The notes beneath the pieces were generated by a model, which was not told the origin of the DNA, ran no database searches, and worked only from the letters and a program-made list of their open reading frames with translations. Below, one piece after another: positions 8,392 to 16,546 of a DNA stretch of 64,000 nt. The position numbers were made by a program, and so were the translations under genes. The first letter of the stretch is position 1; every line of letters begins with the position of its first letter. Location: positions 1 to 64,000 of the forward strand of contig NZ_JAVHUY010000015.1 in NCBI RefSeq assembly GCF_031085175.1, given 5' to 3'. The DNA comes from Phytohabitans maris (GTDB lineage Bacteria; Actinomycetota; Actinomycetes; Mycobacteriales; Micromonosporaceae).

Positions 8392-8946
8392 TCAGGCGGC
8401 GGCGACCTCGACGGTAACGTTCGTCGGGTTGGTGAGGGCGTCGAACACCGCGGAACGCTTCTGGGACTGGGCCACCAGCGCCTCGATGTCCTGCGGGGAG
8501 GCGTCCGCGTCGATCTTGAAGGTCACCTTGACGTCGTTGAAGCCGTTGCGGACGTCGCTGTCGACACCGAGGATGCCGCGGATGTCGTGCTGCCCCTCGA
8601 CCGTCGACTCGACCGAGCGCAGCTGGATCCCGCGGTTCTGCGCGACGGACGCCACACCGGCCGTCAGGCAGCTCGCCAGCCCGACGAGCAGGTACTCGAT
8701 GGGTGTGATGCCGTTGTCCTCCGCCGCGAAGACCTCCGGGTGGTCGGCGTCGAACACCGCCTCGGACTTGTGCGCCTGCTCCGCCCCGAGGCCGAAGAAG
8801 TTACGCACCGTCGTCGTGCTGTGCACGCCGTTCTGCCACTTCGCGGACGCCCGCCAGGTGAACTGAGCCGCCTCGGGCGCTCCCGCCAGCGCTTTCCGCG
8901 CGTCGAGCAGTGCCTGGACGTTGACTCCGTTGTCGACCGTGGTCAT
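8392..8946 (-). CDS. OsmC-family peroxiredoxin-like protein
   Basis: A 184-residue OsmC/Ohr-fold protein, a family that reduces organic hydroperoxides or acts on other thiol chemistry. The second conserved Cys is in GLASCLTAGVASVAQNRG. The usual first-Cys region (near HPEVFAAEDNGITPIEYLLVG) has no obvious Cys, placing it with the YhfA-like OsmC branch rather than Ohr. ATG 8946 is chosen over upstream in-frame codons because AAGGTGGGG precedes it and it begins the conserved domain. It is the first gene of a two-gene unit with the flavin monooxygenase and diverges from metX. Confidence 0.8.
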   Translation of the reverse strand: MTTVDNGVNVQALLDARKALAGAPEAAQFTWRASAKWQNGVHSTTTVRNFFGLGAEQAHKSEAVFDADHPEVFAAEDNGITPIEYLLVGLASCLTAGVASVAQNRGIQLRSVESTVEGQHDIRGILGVDSDVRNGFNDVKVTFKIDADASPQDIEALVAQSQKRSAVFDALTNPTNVTVEVAAA

Positions 8947-8983
8947 GTCTCGTGCCCCACCTTCACTGAGATCCCGGTAATAC

Positions 8984-9005
8984 CTATTGGGGTGGTAGAC
9001 AATAG
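8984..9005. promoter_or_regulatory. Inverted repeat in the osmC-like/metX divergent promoter region
   Basis: CTATTG and CAATAG form a 6-bp inverted repeat separated by 10 bases, in the 87-base space between the divergent OsmC-like and metX starts. This geometry fits a dimeric regulator site, but the arms are short and no regulator gene adjoins it. Low confidence. Confidence 0.3.
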
Positions 9006-9033
9006 CACCGGGGGCATGTGGTTGGCTACGATC

Positions 9034-10227
9034 ATGCGCGTGAGGCCAGCGGCCGGCTCGGTCGGCAGTGTCGAGACCCACTACCTTGACCTGCCCAAAC
9101 CGGTGCGGTTGGAGTGCGGGCGGGAGCTCGACCCGGTCCGCGTCGCCTACGAGACCTACGGCGTGCTGTCACCCGAAAGAGACAACGCGATCCTGGTCTG
9201 CCACGCGCTCAGCGGCGACGCCCACGCCGCGGGCCGCTCGGCGACGCCGACCGGGGAGAGCACGCGCGACGGGTTCGCCGCGGAAGACCGCGACGGCACC
9301 GCCGGAAAAGGGCTCGGCTGGTGGGACGGGATGATCGGCCCCGGCAAGGCGTTCGACACCGACCGCTACTTCGTCATCGCCACCAACCTGCTCGGCGGCT
9401 GCCGCGGGACCACCGGGCCGTCGTCGGTCGACCCGGCGACCGGCCGGCCGTACGGGTCGGACTTCCCGGTGATCACCGTGGCGGACATGGTGCGGACACA
9501 GCGCGCCTTCCTGGACGTACTCGGCATCGGGCGGCTCGCGGCGGTGGCCGGCGGGTCGCTCGGCGGGATGCAGGCGTTCGAGTGGGCGATCCGGTATCCC
9601 GACCAGGTCGACGCCGTCGTGGCGATCGCCAGCACGCACGCCCTCCACCCGCAGGGCGTCGCCTGGAACGCGATCGCCCGCGAGGCCATCATGCGCGACC
9701 CCGCCTGGCAGGGCGGCCACTACTACGGCACCGGCCGCGCACCGGACGGCGGCATGGGCGTGGGACGGATGGTCGGCCACATCACGTACCTGTCGGCGCC
9801 GGCGCTCGACGACAAGTTCGGCCGGCGGCTGCGGTTCGCCGACGACATCCGCTACACCGTCACCGAACCCGAGTTCGAGGTCGAGAGCTACCTGCGCCAC
9901 CAGGCCGACTCGTTCGTGCGGCGCTTCGACGCCAACACCTACCTGTACCTGTCCCGCGCGCTGACCTACTTCGACCTGGCCCGCCAGTACGGCGGGGGAG
10001 CGCTCGCGCCGGCCCTGGAGGCGGTCAGGGCGCGGACGCTGCTGATCGCCTTCAGCTCCGACTGGCTTTACCCGCCGGCCGCGTCCCGGGAGATCGAGGA
10101 GGCGCTCCGCGCCCTCGGCAAGCCGGTCGAGCTCCACGTGATCGACGCGCCGTACGGCCACGACTGCTTCCTGCTCGAGGAAGCGCGCCAGACGCCCATC
10201 ATCCGTCGTTTCCTGGCCGACGGCTGA
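9034..10227 (+). CDS. metX: Homoserine O-acetyltransferase
   Basis: Alpha/beta-hydrolase fold acyltransferase that activates homoserine for direct sulfhydrylation in methionine synthesis. About 397 residues. Hallmarks are LVCHALSGDAHAAG, the GWWDGMIGPGKAFDT loop, NLLGGCRGTTGP, the nucleophile Ser in AGGSLGGMQ, Asp in SSDWLYPP and His in YGHDCFL. ATG 9034 and ATG 9016 are both in frame; neither has a well-spaced ribosome site, and I prefer 9034 on family length. It precedes metY by 21 bases, giving a complete acetylhomoserine branch. No riboswitch fits in the short upstream space. Confidence 0.92.
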   Translation: MRVRPAAGSVGSVETHYLDLPKPVRLECGRELDPVRVAYETYGVLSPERDNAILVCHALSGDAHAAGRSATPTGESTRDGFAAEDRDGTAGKGLGWWDGMIGPGKAFDTDRYFVIATNLLGGCRGTTGPSSVDPATGRPYGSDFPVITVADMVRTQRAFLDVLGIGRLAAVAGGSLGGMQAFEWAIRYPDQVDAVVAIASTHALHPQGVAWNAIAREAIMRDPAWQGGHYYGTGRAPDGGMGVGRMVGHITYLSAPALDDKFGRRLRFADDIRYTVTEPEFEVESYLRHQADSFVRRFDANTYLYLSRALTYFDLARQYGGGALAPALEAVRARTLLIAFSSDWLYPPAASREIEEALRALGKPVELHVIDAPYGHDCFLLEEARQTPIIRRFLADG

Positions 10228-10248
10228 CGTCGAGGAAAGAGGCACTCC

Positions 10249-11586
10249 GTGAGCGACAAGCCACCGCGCGCCGAGGAAGACCGCGCGTTCGGATTCGAGA
10301 CCAGGCAACTGCACGCCGGGCAACGCCCCGACCCGAACACGGGCGCGCGTGCCGTGCCGATCTTCCAGACCACCAGCTACGTCTTCGAGGACCCCGAGTC
10401 GGCGGCGGCGTACTTCAACCTCCAGGAGTACGGCAACACGTACTCGCGCATCATGAACCCGACCGTCGCCGTGTTCGAGGAGCGGGTGGCCAACCTCGAA
10501 GGCGGCTGCGGCGCGGTGGCGTTCGCCAGTGGCATCGCCGCGCAGGCCGCCGCGCTCTTCACGCTGCTGGAGCCGGGCGACCACGTCGTCTCCTCCACCG
10601 CGCTCTACGGCGGGACGGTCAACCAGCTCAAACACCTGCTGCGCAAGATGAACGTCGAGCTGACCTGGGTCGACCCCGACGACCCGGACGCGTGGCGGCG
10701 GGCGGTCCGCCCGAACACGAAGGCCTTCTTCGGCGAGACCATCGGCAACCCGGCCGGCAACGTGCTGGACATCGAGACCGTGGCGGGCATCGCGCACGAG
10801 CACGGGCTGCCGCTGGTCGTGGACAACACGTTCGCCACGCCGTACCTGTGCCGGCCGATCGAGTGGGGCGCCGACATCGTCGTCCACTCGGCGACCAAGT
10901 TCATCGGCGGCCACGGCACGAGCATCGGCGGGGTGGTCGTCGAGGCCGGCACGTTCGACTGGTCGAACGGGCGCTTTCCGGTCGTGGCCGACCCGTCGCC
11001 GGCCTACCACGGCCTGCGGTTCCACGAGACGTTCGGCACCTACGGGTACCTGATGAAGCTGCGCGCCGAGACGCTGCGCGACCTCGGCGCGGCGCTCTCG
11101 CCGTTCAACGCCTTCCTTTTCCTGCAAGGCCTGGAGACGCTGTCGCTGCGGATGCGGCGGCACGTCGAGAACGCGCTGGCGGTCGCCGCCTTCCTCGAGA
11201 CGCATGAGCTGGCGGCGAACGTCACCTACCCCGGCCTGCCGGCGAGCCGCTACCGGCCGCTGGTGGAGAAGTACCTGCCGCGCGGGGCGGGCGCGGTCTT
11301 CTCGTTCGAGTGCGCCGGCGGCCGGGCCGGCGGGCAGGACCTCATCCGCGGCGTCACGCTCTGGTCCCACCTGGCGAACGTCGGCGACGCGAAGAGCCTG
11401 ATCATCCACCCCGGCAGCACCACGCACCGCCAGCTCAGTGACGGCGAGCTGCGGGCGGCCGGCGTCGCGCCGGGGACGGTGCGCCTGTCGGTCGGCACCG
11501 AGTCCGTCGAGGACCTGATCTGGGACCTGGAACAGGGTTTCGCGAAGGTCGCCGCGACGACCGGAAACGAGGTGGCAACGGCATGA
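10249..11586 (+). CDS. metY: O-acetylhomoserine sulfhydrylase (PLP-dependent)
   Basis: A 445-residue Cys/Met-metabolism PLP enzyme that makes homocysteine from O-acetylhomoserine and sulfide. Visible features are FETRQLHAG at the N-terminus, QTTSYVFED, the YSRIMNPTVAVFEERVA segment, Asp in LVVDNTFATP and the PLP Lys in SATKFIGGHG. The length, near 440 residues, and the insert before the second domain fit sulfhydrylases rather than cystathionine gamma-synthase. GTG 10249 is preceded by GAGGAAAGAGG. It overlaps the following CoA-binding gene by ATGA. Together with metX it gives sulfide-dependent homocysteine formation. Confidence 0.92.
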   Translation: MSDKPPRAEEDRAFGFETRQLHAGQRPDPNTGARAVPIFQTTSYVFEDPESAAAYFNLQEYGNTYSRIMNPTVAVFEERVANLEGGCGAVAFASGIAAQAAALFTLLEPGDHVVSSTALYGGTVNQLKHLLRKMNVELTWVDPDDPDAWRRAVRPNTKAFFGETIGNPAGNVLDIETVAGIAHEHGLPLVVDNTFATPYLCRPIEWGADIVVHSATKFIGGHGTSIGGVVVEAGTFDWSNGRFPVVADPSPAYHGLRFHETFGTYGYLMKLRAETLRDLGAALSPFNAFLFLQGLETLSLRMRRHVENALAVAAFLETHELAANVTYPGLPASRYRPLVEKYLPRGAGAVFSFECAGGRAGGQDLIRGVTLWSHLANVGDAKSLIIHPGSTTHRQLSDGELRAAGVAPGTVRLSVGTESVEDLIWDLEQGFAKVAATTGNEVATA

Positions 11587-12071
11587 CCACGACCGACCCG
11601 CACCGGTACCAGGACGTGGCGGCGATCCAGCGGGTGCTGCACACCGCCCGCACGATCGCGATCGTCGGCCTCTCCGCCAACGAGCTGCGCGCCAGCTACT
11701 TCGTCGGCTACTACCTCAAGCGGCACGGCTACCGGGTGATCCCGGTGAACCCGCGCGAGACGGCGATCCTCGGCGAGACCAGCTACCCCAGCCTGCACGA
11801 CGTACCGGATCCGGTGGACCTCGTGAACGTCTTCCGCGCGCCGGACGCGCTGCCGGGGATCGCCCGGGACGCGGTCGCCATCCACGCCGCCGCGATCTGG
11901 TGCCAGTTCGGCGTGGTCAACGCCGAGGGCGGGCGGATCGCGGAGGAGGGCGGCCTGACCGTGGTGATGGACCGCTGCGTCAAGGTCGAGCACGCCCGCT
12001 ACCTGGGCCGGATGCACTGGCTCGGCTTCAACACCCAGCGCATCACGTCCGTCCGCTCCGGCCTCCAGTAA
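11583..12071 (+). CDS. CoA-binding domain protein (YccU-like)
   Basis: A 162-residue single Rossmann CoA-binding domain protein. The sequence TIAIVGLSANELRASYFVGYYLKRHGYRVIPVNP is the nucleotide/CoA-binding region, and the Cys in ASMW-like position is represented by AAIWCQFGVVN; VVMDRCVKVEH closes the domain. The biochemical role of this family is unsettled. Its ATG overlaps the metY stop (ATGA), so it is translated with metX-metY, and some link to sulfur metabolism or CoA persulfide handling is possible but unproven. Confidence 0.8.
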   Translation: MTTTDPHRYQDVAAIQRVLHTARTIAIVGLSANELRASYFVGYYLKRHGYRVIPVNPRETAILGETSYPSLHDVPDPVDLVNVFRAPDALPGIARDAVAIHAAAIWCQFGVVNAEGGRIAEEGGLTVVMDRCVKVEHARYLGRMHWLGFNTQRITSVRSGLQ

Positions 12072-12106
12072 AGGACGCGCGACGGCCCCGCGCGGGCGGA
12101 CCGTCC

Positions 12107-12964
12107 TCAGGCCGGCGGCCGGACGACGGCCACGGGGCACTCGGCGTGGTGGAGCAGCGCGTGGCTGACCGACCCGAGCAGCAGGCCGGTGAAGCCGCCG
12201 TGCCCGCGGGAGCCGACGACGACGAGCTGGGCCCGCTTCGAGTGCTCGATCAGCGCCGCCGCGGTGTTGTCCTCGACCAGCTGCCGCTCGAGGTGCACGT
12301 CGGGGTGGTCGTCGCCGAGCCCGGCGACCGACTCGGCGAGCACCCGCTCCTGCTCGGCGGCGAGCCGGTCGGGGTCGTACAGCAGCGGGAGCATGTCGGC
12401 CGGACCGGTCGACATCGGTACCGCCCAGGCGTGCACGGCGACCACGTTGGTCTTGCGCCACGCCGCCTCCTCGACCGCGAACCGGATCGCGGCGGCCGAG
12501 GTCGGCGAGCCGTCCACCCCGACCACGACCGGGCCCTCGCCGCGCGGTGTGCCGCGGGCGACCACGACCGGGCTGGCCGCGTGCGCGGTGACCTGGGCGG
12601 CGACCGAACCGACCAGCAGGCTGGCGAAGCCGCCGCGGCCGCGATGGCCGAGGACCACCACGGCCGCCTCGCGGGAGTGCTGGACCAGGATCTCGGCCGG
12701 GGTGCCGGGCACGGCCTCGGACGTCACGGTCACCCGCGGGTCGAGGCCGTGCGCGTACGCCGCCGCCCGGTCGGCGAGCCGCTCCGCGTCGGCGCGCAGC
12801 CCCGCCTCCGGCGGCAGGTCGAGGGACGACCAGGCGAACACGTGCAGCACCCGCAGCGGGCGGTGCCGCTCGGCGGCCGTACGCACGGCCAGGTCGACCG
12901 CGGCCAGGCTCGCCTCGGAACCGTCCACGCCCACGACGACCGGGGTGCCGACAGTGGCTGCCAT
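12107..12964 (-). CDS. Tandem-domain universal stress protein
   Basis: A 285-residue protein with two UspA domains. Domain 1 starts with VVGVDGSEASLAAVDLA and ends with GHRGRGGFASLLVGSVAAQ; domain 2 starts with VVVGVDGSPTSAAAIRFA and ends with GSRGHGGFTGLLLGS. Both keep the G2xG9xG(S/T) nucleotide-binding pattern, so both probably bind ATP. Tandem Usp proteins are common in actinomycetes, often in dormancy or stress regulons. It stands alone, convergent with the CoA-binding gene. The start is ATG 12964 with a G-rich stretch upstream. Confidence 0.9.
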   Translation of the reverse strand: MAATVGTPVVVGVDGSEASLAAVDLAVRTAAERHRPLRVLHVFAWSSLDLPPEAGLRADAERLADRAAAYAHGLDPRVTVTSEAVPGTPAEILVQHSREAAVVVLGHRGRGGFASLLVGSVAAQVTAHAASPVVVARGTPRGEGPVVVGVDGSPTSAAAIRFAVEEAAWRKTNVVAVHAWAVPMSTGPADMLPLLYDPDRLAAEQERVLAESVAGLGDDHPDVHLERQLVEDNTAAALIEHSKRAQLVVVGSRGHGGFTGLLLGSVSHALLHHAECPVAVVRPPA

Positions 12965-13040
12965 CCACGACCACCCCCCTTGTTTCGGCCCTCCAGCCCC
13001 AGGCTAGACCCCGGCGCGGGCGGCGGCAGCGCTTACCGGT

Positions 13041-13949
13041 TCAGGCGAGGCCGGCCTCCTTGCACAGCAGCGCCGGCAGCTCGTCGGGCGCGACCGCGCC
13101 GCCGGTCAGGTCGTGCCCGGTGAACCACCTGCCCACGTTCGAGGCGTCCCGCTCCAGGAAGTACGGCCCGCGGGGGTTGGCCACGACGTCGACGACCTGC
13201 GGCAGGTCGATCACGACCACCCGGCCGCGGTGGACCAGCAGGTTGTACGCGGACAGGTCGCCGTGGGCCAGCCCGAAGCGGGCCAGCGTCACGAGCATCT
13301 CCACGACCTGGTCCCAGAGCGGGACGAGGTCGGCCCCGCGGGTGCGAATCTCCGCCAGGCGGGGCGCCGCCGTACCGTCGGCATCGCCGATGAACTCCAG
13401 CAGGACCTCGGTGCCGAGGATCTGCACCGGATACGGCACCGGTACGCCGGCCTGGTGGAGCCGGCACAGCGCGGCGAACTCGGCGTCGGCCCACTGCGCG
13501 GCGATCATCTGCTGGCCGAACGCGGTGCGGTTGGCCATCGCCCGGTTGGTCCGGGACTCCTTGACCCGCCGCCCTTCCAGGTATCCGGCGTCCCGGTGGA
13601 AGAGCCGGTGCTCGGCGGCGCGGTACCGTTTCGCCGCGAGCAGGCAGGACTCGTCGGTACCCGGGATGCCGCGCCGCAGCAGGAAGACGTCGGCCTCCTT
13701 GCCGGTCTTCAGCACGCCCAGTTCGGTGTCGACCGCGGCGAGCGCGGTGACCAGCCAGTCGGGGTGCGGTCGTGGCCCGCGCTGCCCGGCCGTGGACTGG
13801 TCCCAAGTGGACCAGCGGTCACCCTCGGGCAGGCCGTCGACGGCGTCGTCGTCGGGCGGCCGAGGACGGGCGGGGCGGCGCTTTTCGTAGCGTGGTGCGT
13901 CGTCGTCAAAACGCCGTTTGCCACGGCGTCGCGGATCGAAGTCGCGCAA
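13041..13949 (-). CDS. RIO1-family serine protein kinase
   Basis: A 302-residue RIO-family atypical kinase. After a basic, disordered N-terminus (about 60 residues) come GVLKTGKEADVFLLRRG (P-loop equivalent), the ATP-contacting Lys in LAAKRYRAAEH, the catalytic loop LAHGDLSAYNLLV and the metal-binding Asp in VVIDLPQVVD. RIO kinases phosphorylate serine and in other domains act in ribosome maturation; the bacterial role is unclear. The start is TTG 13949, supported by GAGGAG about 8 bases upstream. It diverges from the DivIVA-motif membrane protein. Confidence 0.88.
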   Translation of the reverse strand: MRDFDPRRRGKRRFDDDAPRYEKRRPARPRPPDDDAVDGLPEGDRWSTWDQSTAGQRGPRPHPDWLVTALAAVDTELGVLKTGKEADVFLLRRGIPGTDESCLLAAKRYRAAEHRLFHRDAGYLEGRRVKESRTNRAMANRTAFGQQMIAAQWADAEFAALCRLHQAGVPVPYPVQILGTEVLLEFIGDADGTAAPRLAEIRTRGADLVPLWDQVVEMLVTLARFGLAHGDLSAYNLLVHRGRVVVIDLPQVVDVVANPRGPYFLERDASNVGRWFTGHDLTGGAVAPDELPALLCKEAGLA

Positions 13950-14136
13950 GGAAGGTGCTCCTCGGGAAGAAAGCGGTCAGGGCAGGCGGCATCGCGCCCA
14001 CGACGGGCTTCGTCACTCGGCTCGCCTCCCTCCGCTCGACCGGCACACGGCCGGTTCCCGATCGACGCGGCACAGCTTCCCGCCTCCGTCCACCAGCCGC
14101 AACCGAATTAGCCGTCGACATCGCCGCTACCCTGCT

Positions 14137-14931
14137 GTGGTGGCGGTCGATCGTCCCCTTCCGCACGGCGGTATCGAGTTTGGTGACAACGGCATCCCGC
14201 CGATCTCGTGGCCGCACTGGTTCGTCGCGGCGGCCCTCGTCGCCCTGGCGTCCGGCTGCTTCTTCGGCTCGCTCATCGGGGGCGGCTCCGGCGCGGCGTA
14301 CGGAGCCGGCCTGGGTGTGGTCCTCGCGGGTCTGACGCTCGCGATGCCGATCCGGATGCGGGACTACCGCCTTCCGGAGCCGGCGGCGTTGCGGGTGGCG
14401 CGTGACGGCCTGCACGTGTACGCGGTGGCGAAGCAGGGCCGGCGGGTGCGCACCTACGTGTATCTGCCGTGGCACACCGTCGGCGCACTCACGCTCATCG
14501 GCACCGCGCGGACCGGTCCGGTCCGGCCCGCTCTTCGCATCGTGCTGACGGACGCCGGACGGGAGGCCGTCGCGGCGGCCGGCTCCGCTGGCACGCTGAC
14601 CGTGCCGGACGTCGGCACGGCGGATCTGATCGGGGCGGTGGCCGGGTACTCCGGCGGAAGGCACCGGGTCGACCTGCTGCACGAGGCGGCAGCGAGGGGC
14701 GCGCCCCGGTTCGAGGTCGTCTTGTACGGCTACGACATCGGGCAGGTCGACGCGTTGGTGCGGCGCGTCGAGGCGGCCATGTCGGCGAATGGCGTGGCGT
14801 CCCGCCCGGCGGTACGGGACGAGTTGGCCGCGGGCCCGGTGCTGCCCGAGGGACCGCGCGGCTACGACCGGACCCAGGTCGACGACTTCCTGCGGCGGGC
14901 GACACTGCGACTGGACCAGGACGCAGGATGA
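14137..14931 (+). CDS. Membrane protein with two DivIVA-like motifs
   Basis: About 264 residues. Two hydrophobic segments lie near the N-terminus (WFVAAALVALASGCFFGSLI and a Gly/Ala-rich helix), followed by a soluble region and two DivIVA-type motifs near the C-terminus: GYDIGQVDALVRRVE and GYDRTQVDDFLRRA. In DivIVA/Wag31 such motifs recognise curved polar membrane, so this may tether to growth sites, which is inference. The start is GTG 14137 or 14140. A TACCCT at 14127-14132 just ahead suggests a leaderless message. It diverges from the RIO1 kinase gene. Confidence 0.65.
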   Translation: MVAVDRPLPHGGIEFGDNGIPPISWPHWFVAAALVALASGCFFGSLIGGGSGAAYGAGLGVVLAGLTLAMPIRMRDYRLPEPAALRVARDGLHVYAVAKQGRRVRTYVYLPWHTVGALTLIGTARTGPVRPALRIVLTDAGREAVAAAGSAGTLTVPDVGTADLIGAVAGYSGGRHRVDLLHEAAARGAPRFEVVLYGYDIGQVDALVRRVEAAMSANGVASRPAVRDELAAGPVLPEGPRGYDRTQVDDFLRRATLRLDQDAG

Positions 14932-14959
14932 GGCGGAGTGTCCGCACGCATGCGTTGCT

Positions 14960-15015
14960 GGCCGCAGCGGTGCCCGCGGGAATGCATCCAAGAGAACGCT
15001 CCGCTGCGCTCCACG
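14960..15015. repeat. 56-bp dispersed repeat, copy 1
   Basis: This stretch, beginning GGCCGCAGCGGTGCCCGCGG and ending CGCTGCGCTCCACG, recurs at 55802-55858 in the same orientation with about 53 of 57 aligned positions identical. It lies between a stop codon and the toxin-antitoxin promoter. Function unknown; it may be a remnant of a mobile or palindromic element. Confidence 0.8.
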
Positions 15016-15019
15016 GGCG

Positions 15020-15048
15020 TTGCGAGGCGGCCGCCCTCGAACGATACT
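15020..15048 (+). promoter_or_regulatory. Leaderless promoter of the toxin-antitoxin pair
   Basis: TTGCGA at 15020-15025 and GATACT at 15043-15048 are separated by 17 bases, a good sigma-A-type spacing. The -10 box ends 7 bases before the antitoxin ATG at 15056, so the message probably begins at or next to the start codon. Confidence 0.6.
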
Positions 15049-15055
15049 TGGCCGT

Positions 15056-15469
15056 ATGACAGGTGTACGACGGAGCTCGCCGGAGACGCAAGGAGCACCC
15101 AAGAAGCGGGCCCAGCAGAATGCGCTACGTAAGGTGACGAGGGGGCAGAAGTCGGGCGCTCGCGTGCCCAAGAACGGCCCTGTCCGGGATCGGCGACGTG
15201 TGGATGCGCCTGCTGCCTCCCGTGTGGCGCAGGTACGCCTCCAGGCAGACGAGGCGGCCGAGCTCCGCGACGTCATGCGGCAGTTGGGTCTAGCCACGAC
15301 CTCGGACGCTCTCCGTGAAGGCATACGCATGCTGGTGCGGGAGGCCAGAGAGATCGCCGCCGCCCAGGAGATCCGGGAGTACTACGGTGGCGAACAGGCA
15401 CCGCTACCCGAAGGCGTCGTTGCCGCGACGCAAGGAGAATTGGCGGCGGCGGACGCCGAGCAGTGGTGA
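15056..15469 (+). CDS. Antitoxin with ribbon-helix-helix-like domain
   Basis: A 137-residue protein just upstream of, and overlapping, a MazF/PemK toxin gene. Residues 1-50 are strongly basic and disordered. Residues about 58-100 (VAQVRLQADEAAELRDVM, then TTSDALREGIRMLVREA) resemble a CopG/MetJ ribbon-helix-helix DNA-binding unit. An acidic tail ends in AAADAEQW, as expected for toxin neutralisation. It likely binds the toxin and autorepresses the promoter at 15020-15048. The long basic N-terminal extension is unusual for MazE-type antitoxins, which are normally 70-90 residues. Confidence 0.65.
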   Translation: MTGVRRSSPETQGAPKKRAQQNALRKVTRGQKSGARVPKNGPVRDRRRVDAPAASRVAQVRLQADEAAELRDVMRQLGLATTSDALREGIRMLVREAREIAAAQEIREYYGGEQAPLPEGVVAATQGELAAADAEQW

Positions 15470-15804
15470 CGGCTCGCCGGCAGCTCGCGCCGATGCGCGG
15501 GGAGGTCTGGGCCTGTGCGGTGCCGCAGGCGGGTCCCCACCCTGTAGTCGTTCTTACCGTCAACCGCATAGCCGAGCCGCTGTCGGCCGTCACCGTGGCG
15601 CTGGTGACAGGGTCGGCCGGGCCGAACACCACCCATGTGCGAATCGGACCGGAGGCCGGTGTCACCAAGTACGACGAGTCATATGTGAACTGCGCCAACG
15701 TGCACACCATTGACAAACCTAGGCTCCGCAGGCGGCTCGGCCGCCTGGCGATAGCCGAGATGCGAAGCGTCGAGTCCAGGATCCGCGAGATCCTCGGCCT
15801 GTAG
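15463..15804 (+). CDS. MazF/PemK-family mRNA interferase toxin
   Basis: About 113 residues with the PemK/MazF fold. It shows the N-terminal strand RGEVWACAVPQAG, HPVVVLTVNRI, a VTVALVTGS strand, then HVRIGPEAGVTKYDESYVNCANVHTIDK, which matches the family core, and a C-terminal helix. These toxins cleave RNA at short motifs. The GTG at 15463 or 15466 overlaps the antitoxin stop, indicating coupled translation; ATG 15493 would give the shortest conventional MazF. Expression follows the upstream antitoxin promoter. Confidence 0.85.
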   Translation: MVTARRQLAPMRGEVWACAVPQAGPHPVVVLTVNRIAEPLSAVTVALVTGSAGPNTTHVRIGPEAGVTKYDESYVNCANVHTIDKPRLRRRLGRLAIAEMRSVESRIREILGL

Positions 15805-15820
15805 GGCCGCGCGGGCTGGC

Positions 15821-16078
15821 TCAGGCCTTTCCGGCGCTGGTGAGTTGCCGCAGGACGAGGAGGCCGCCGATTCCCGGGACCGCGGCGAGCGCCCGCACGT
15901 GGGTGGCCCGGTGTAGGCGGGCGGTGAGGATGATGACGAACAGGTAGGCGCAGCCGTGGATCGGGCCGACCGCGGAGGAGATCTGCGGCCAGTGCACGGT
16001 CGCCAGGTTGGTCAGCAGCAGGGCCAGCGTGGCGAGTTCCGCGGCCGCCGCGATGCGGAGGGCTTGGCGTGGGCTCAC
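15821..16078 (-). CDS. DUF3817 small integral membrane protein
   Basis: An 85-residue membrane protein matching DUF3817. It has a hydrophobic N-terminal segment (ALRIAAAAELATLALLLTNL), a WPQISSAVGPIHGCAYLFVI segment with the conserved Gly-Pro-His-Gly, and a third C-terminal hydrophobic stretch. Function unknown. It follows the DUF2269-like gene by 3 bases on the same strand, so the two are almost certainly co-transcribed. Confidence 0.75.
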   Translation of the reverse strand: MSPRQALRIAAAAELATLALLLTNLATVHWPQISSAVGPIHGCAYLFVIILTARLHRATHVRALAAVPGIGGLLVLRQLTSAGKA

Positions 16079-16081
16079 GGC

Positions 16082-16546
16082 TCATGCCCCGGTGGTGGAG
16101 CCGGGCCGGACGATCATCAGGACGGTGACCGTGGCCCACAGCAGGTTGAAGATGCCGGTGTACATGGCCAGCCGCGCCGGCGCGCGTTCGTCCGCTCGCG
16201 CGGGCGGCGGTGCCGGGGTGAGGGTGCGTGCCTGGCGGGGGAGGATCACCAGCGCCAGGACGGCCGCGGCGGCGGTGGTCAGGGCGATCGAGGTGATCAG
16301 CCAAGCGTCGCCGAGCACGCCGAGGCTGGTGGCGGTGGCGAGCCCGAATACCGGTACCACGATCCCGACCGCGGCGTAGACGCGGCAGATCCGGTGCAGC
16401 GAGCGGAGCACGGCCAGGTCGCGGTCGGTGCCGGACGCGGCGCGGGCGCGGCGGGCCGCGGCGGGAAACATGCTGGCGGCGACGGTCACCGGCCCGATCG
16501 CGACGATGGCGGCGAGCACGTGTACCGAGAGCAGGAACTTCGTCAT
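16082..16546 (-). CDS. DUF2269-like integral membrane protein
   Basis: A 154-residue membrane protein with four predicted hydrophobic segments: LSVHVLAAIVAIGPVTVAAS at the N-terminus, VYAAVGIVVPVFGLATA, ITSIALTTAAAAVLALVIL, and LAMYTGIFNLLWATVTVLMI. It resembles the DUF2269 group of small integral membrane proteins. ATG 16546 is preferred to an in-frame TTG two codons upstream. It is first in an operon with the DUF3817 protein and diverges from the GlxA regulator, which may control it. Confidence 0.65.
   Translation of the reverse strand: MTKFLLSVHVLAAIVAIGPVTVAASMFPAAARRARAASGTDRDLAVLRSLHRICRVYAAVGIVVPVFGLATATSLGVLGDAWLITSIALTTAAAAVLALVILPRQARTLTPAPPPARADERAPARLAMYTGIFNLLWATVTVLMIVRPGSTTGA

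Noticed and set aside
8947-9033. SAM-type riboswitch upstream of metX
   Set aside because: The space to the divergent OsmC gene is only 87 bases and shows no multi-stem junction; too short for known SAM riboswitches in that position.
9169-11427. A 752-codon minus-strand frame opposite metX-metY
   Set aside because: Antisense shadow; metX and metY carry complete catalytic motifs on the plus strand.
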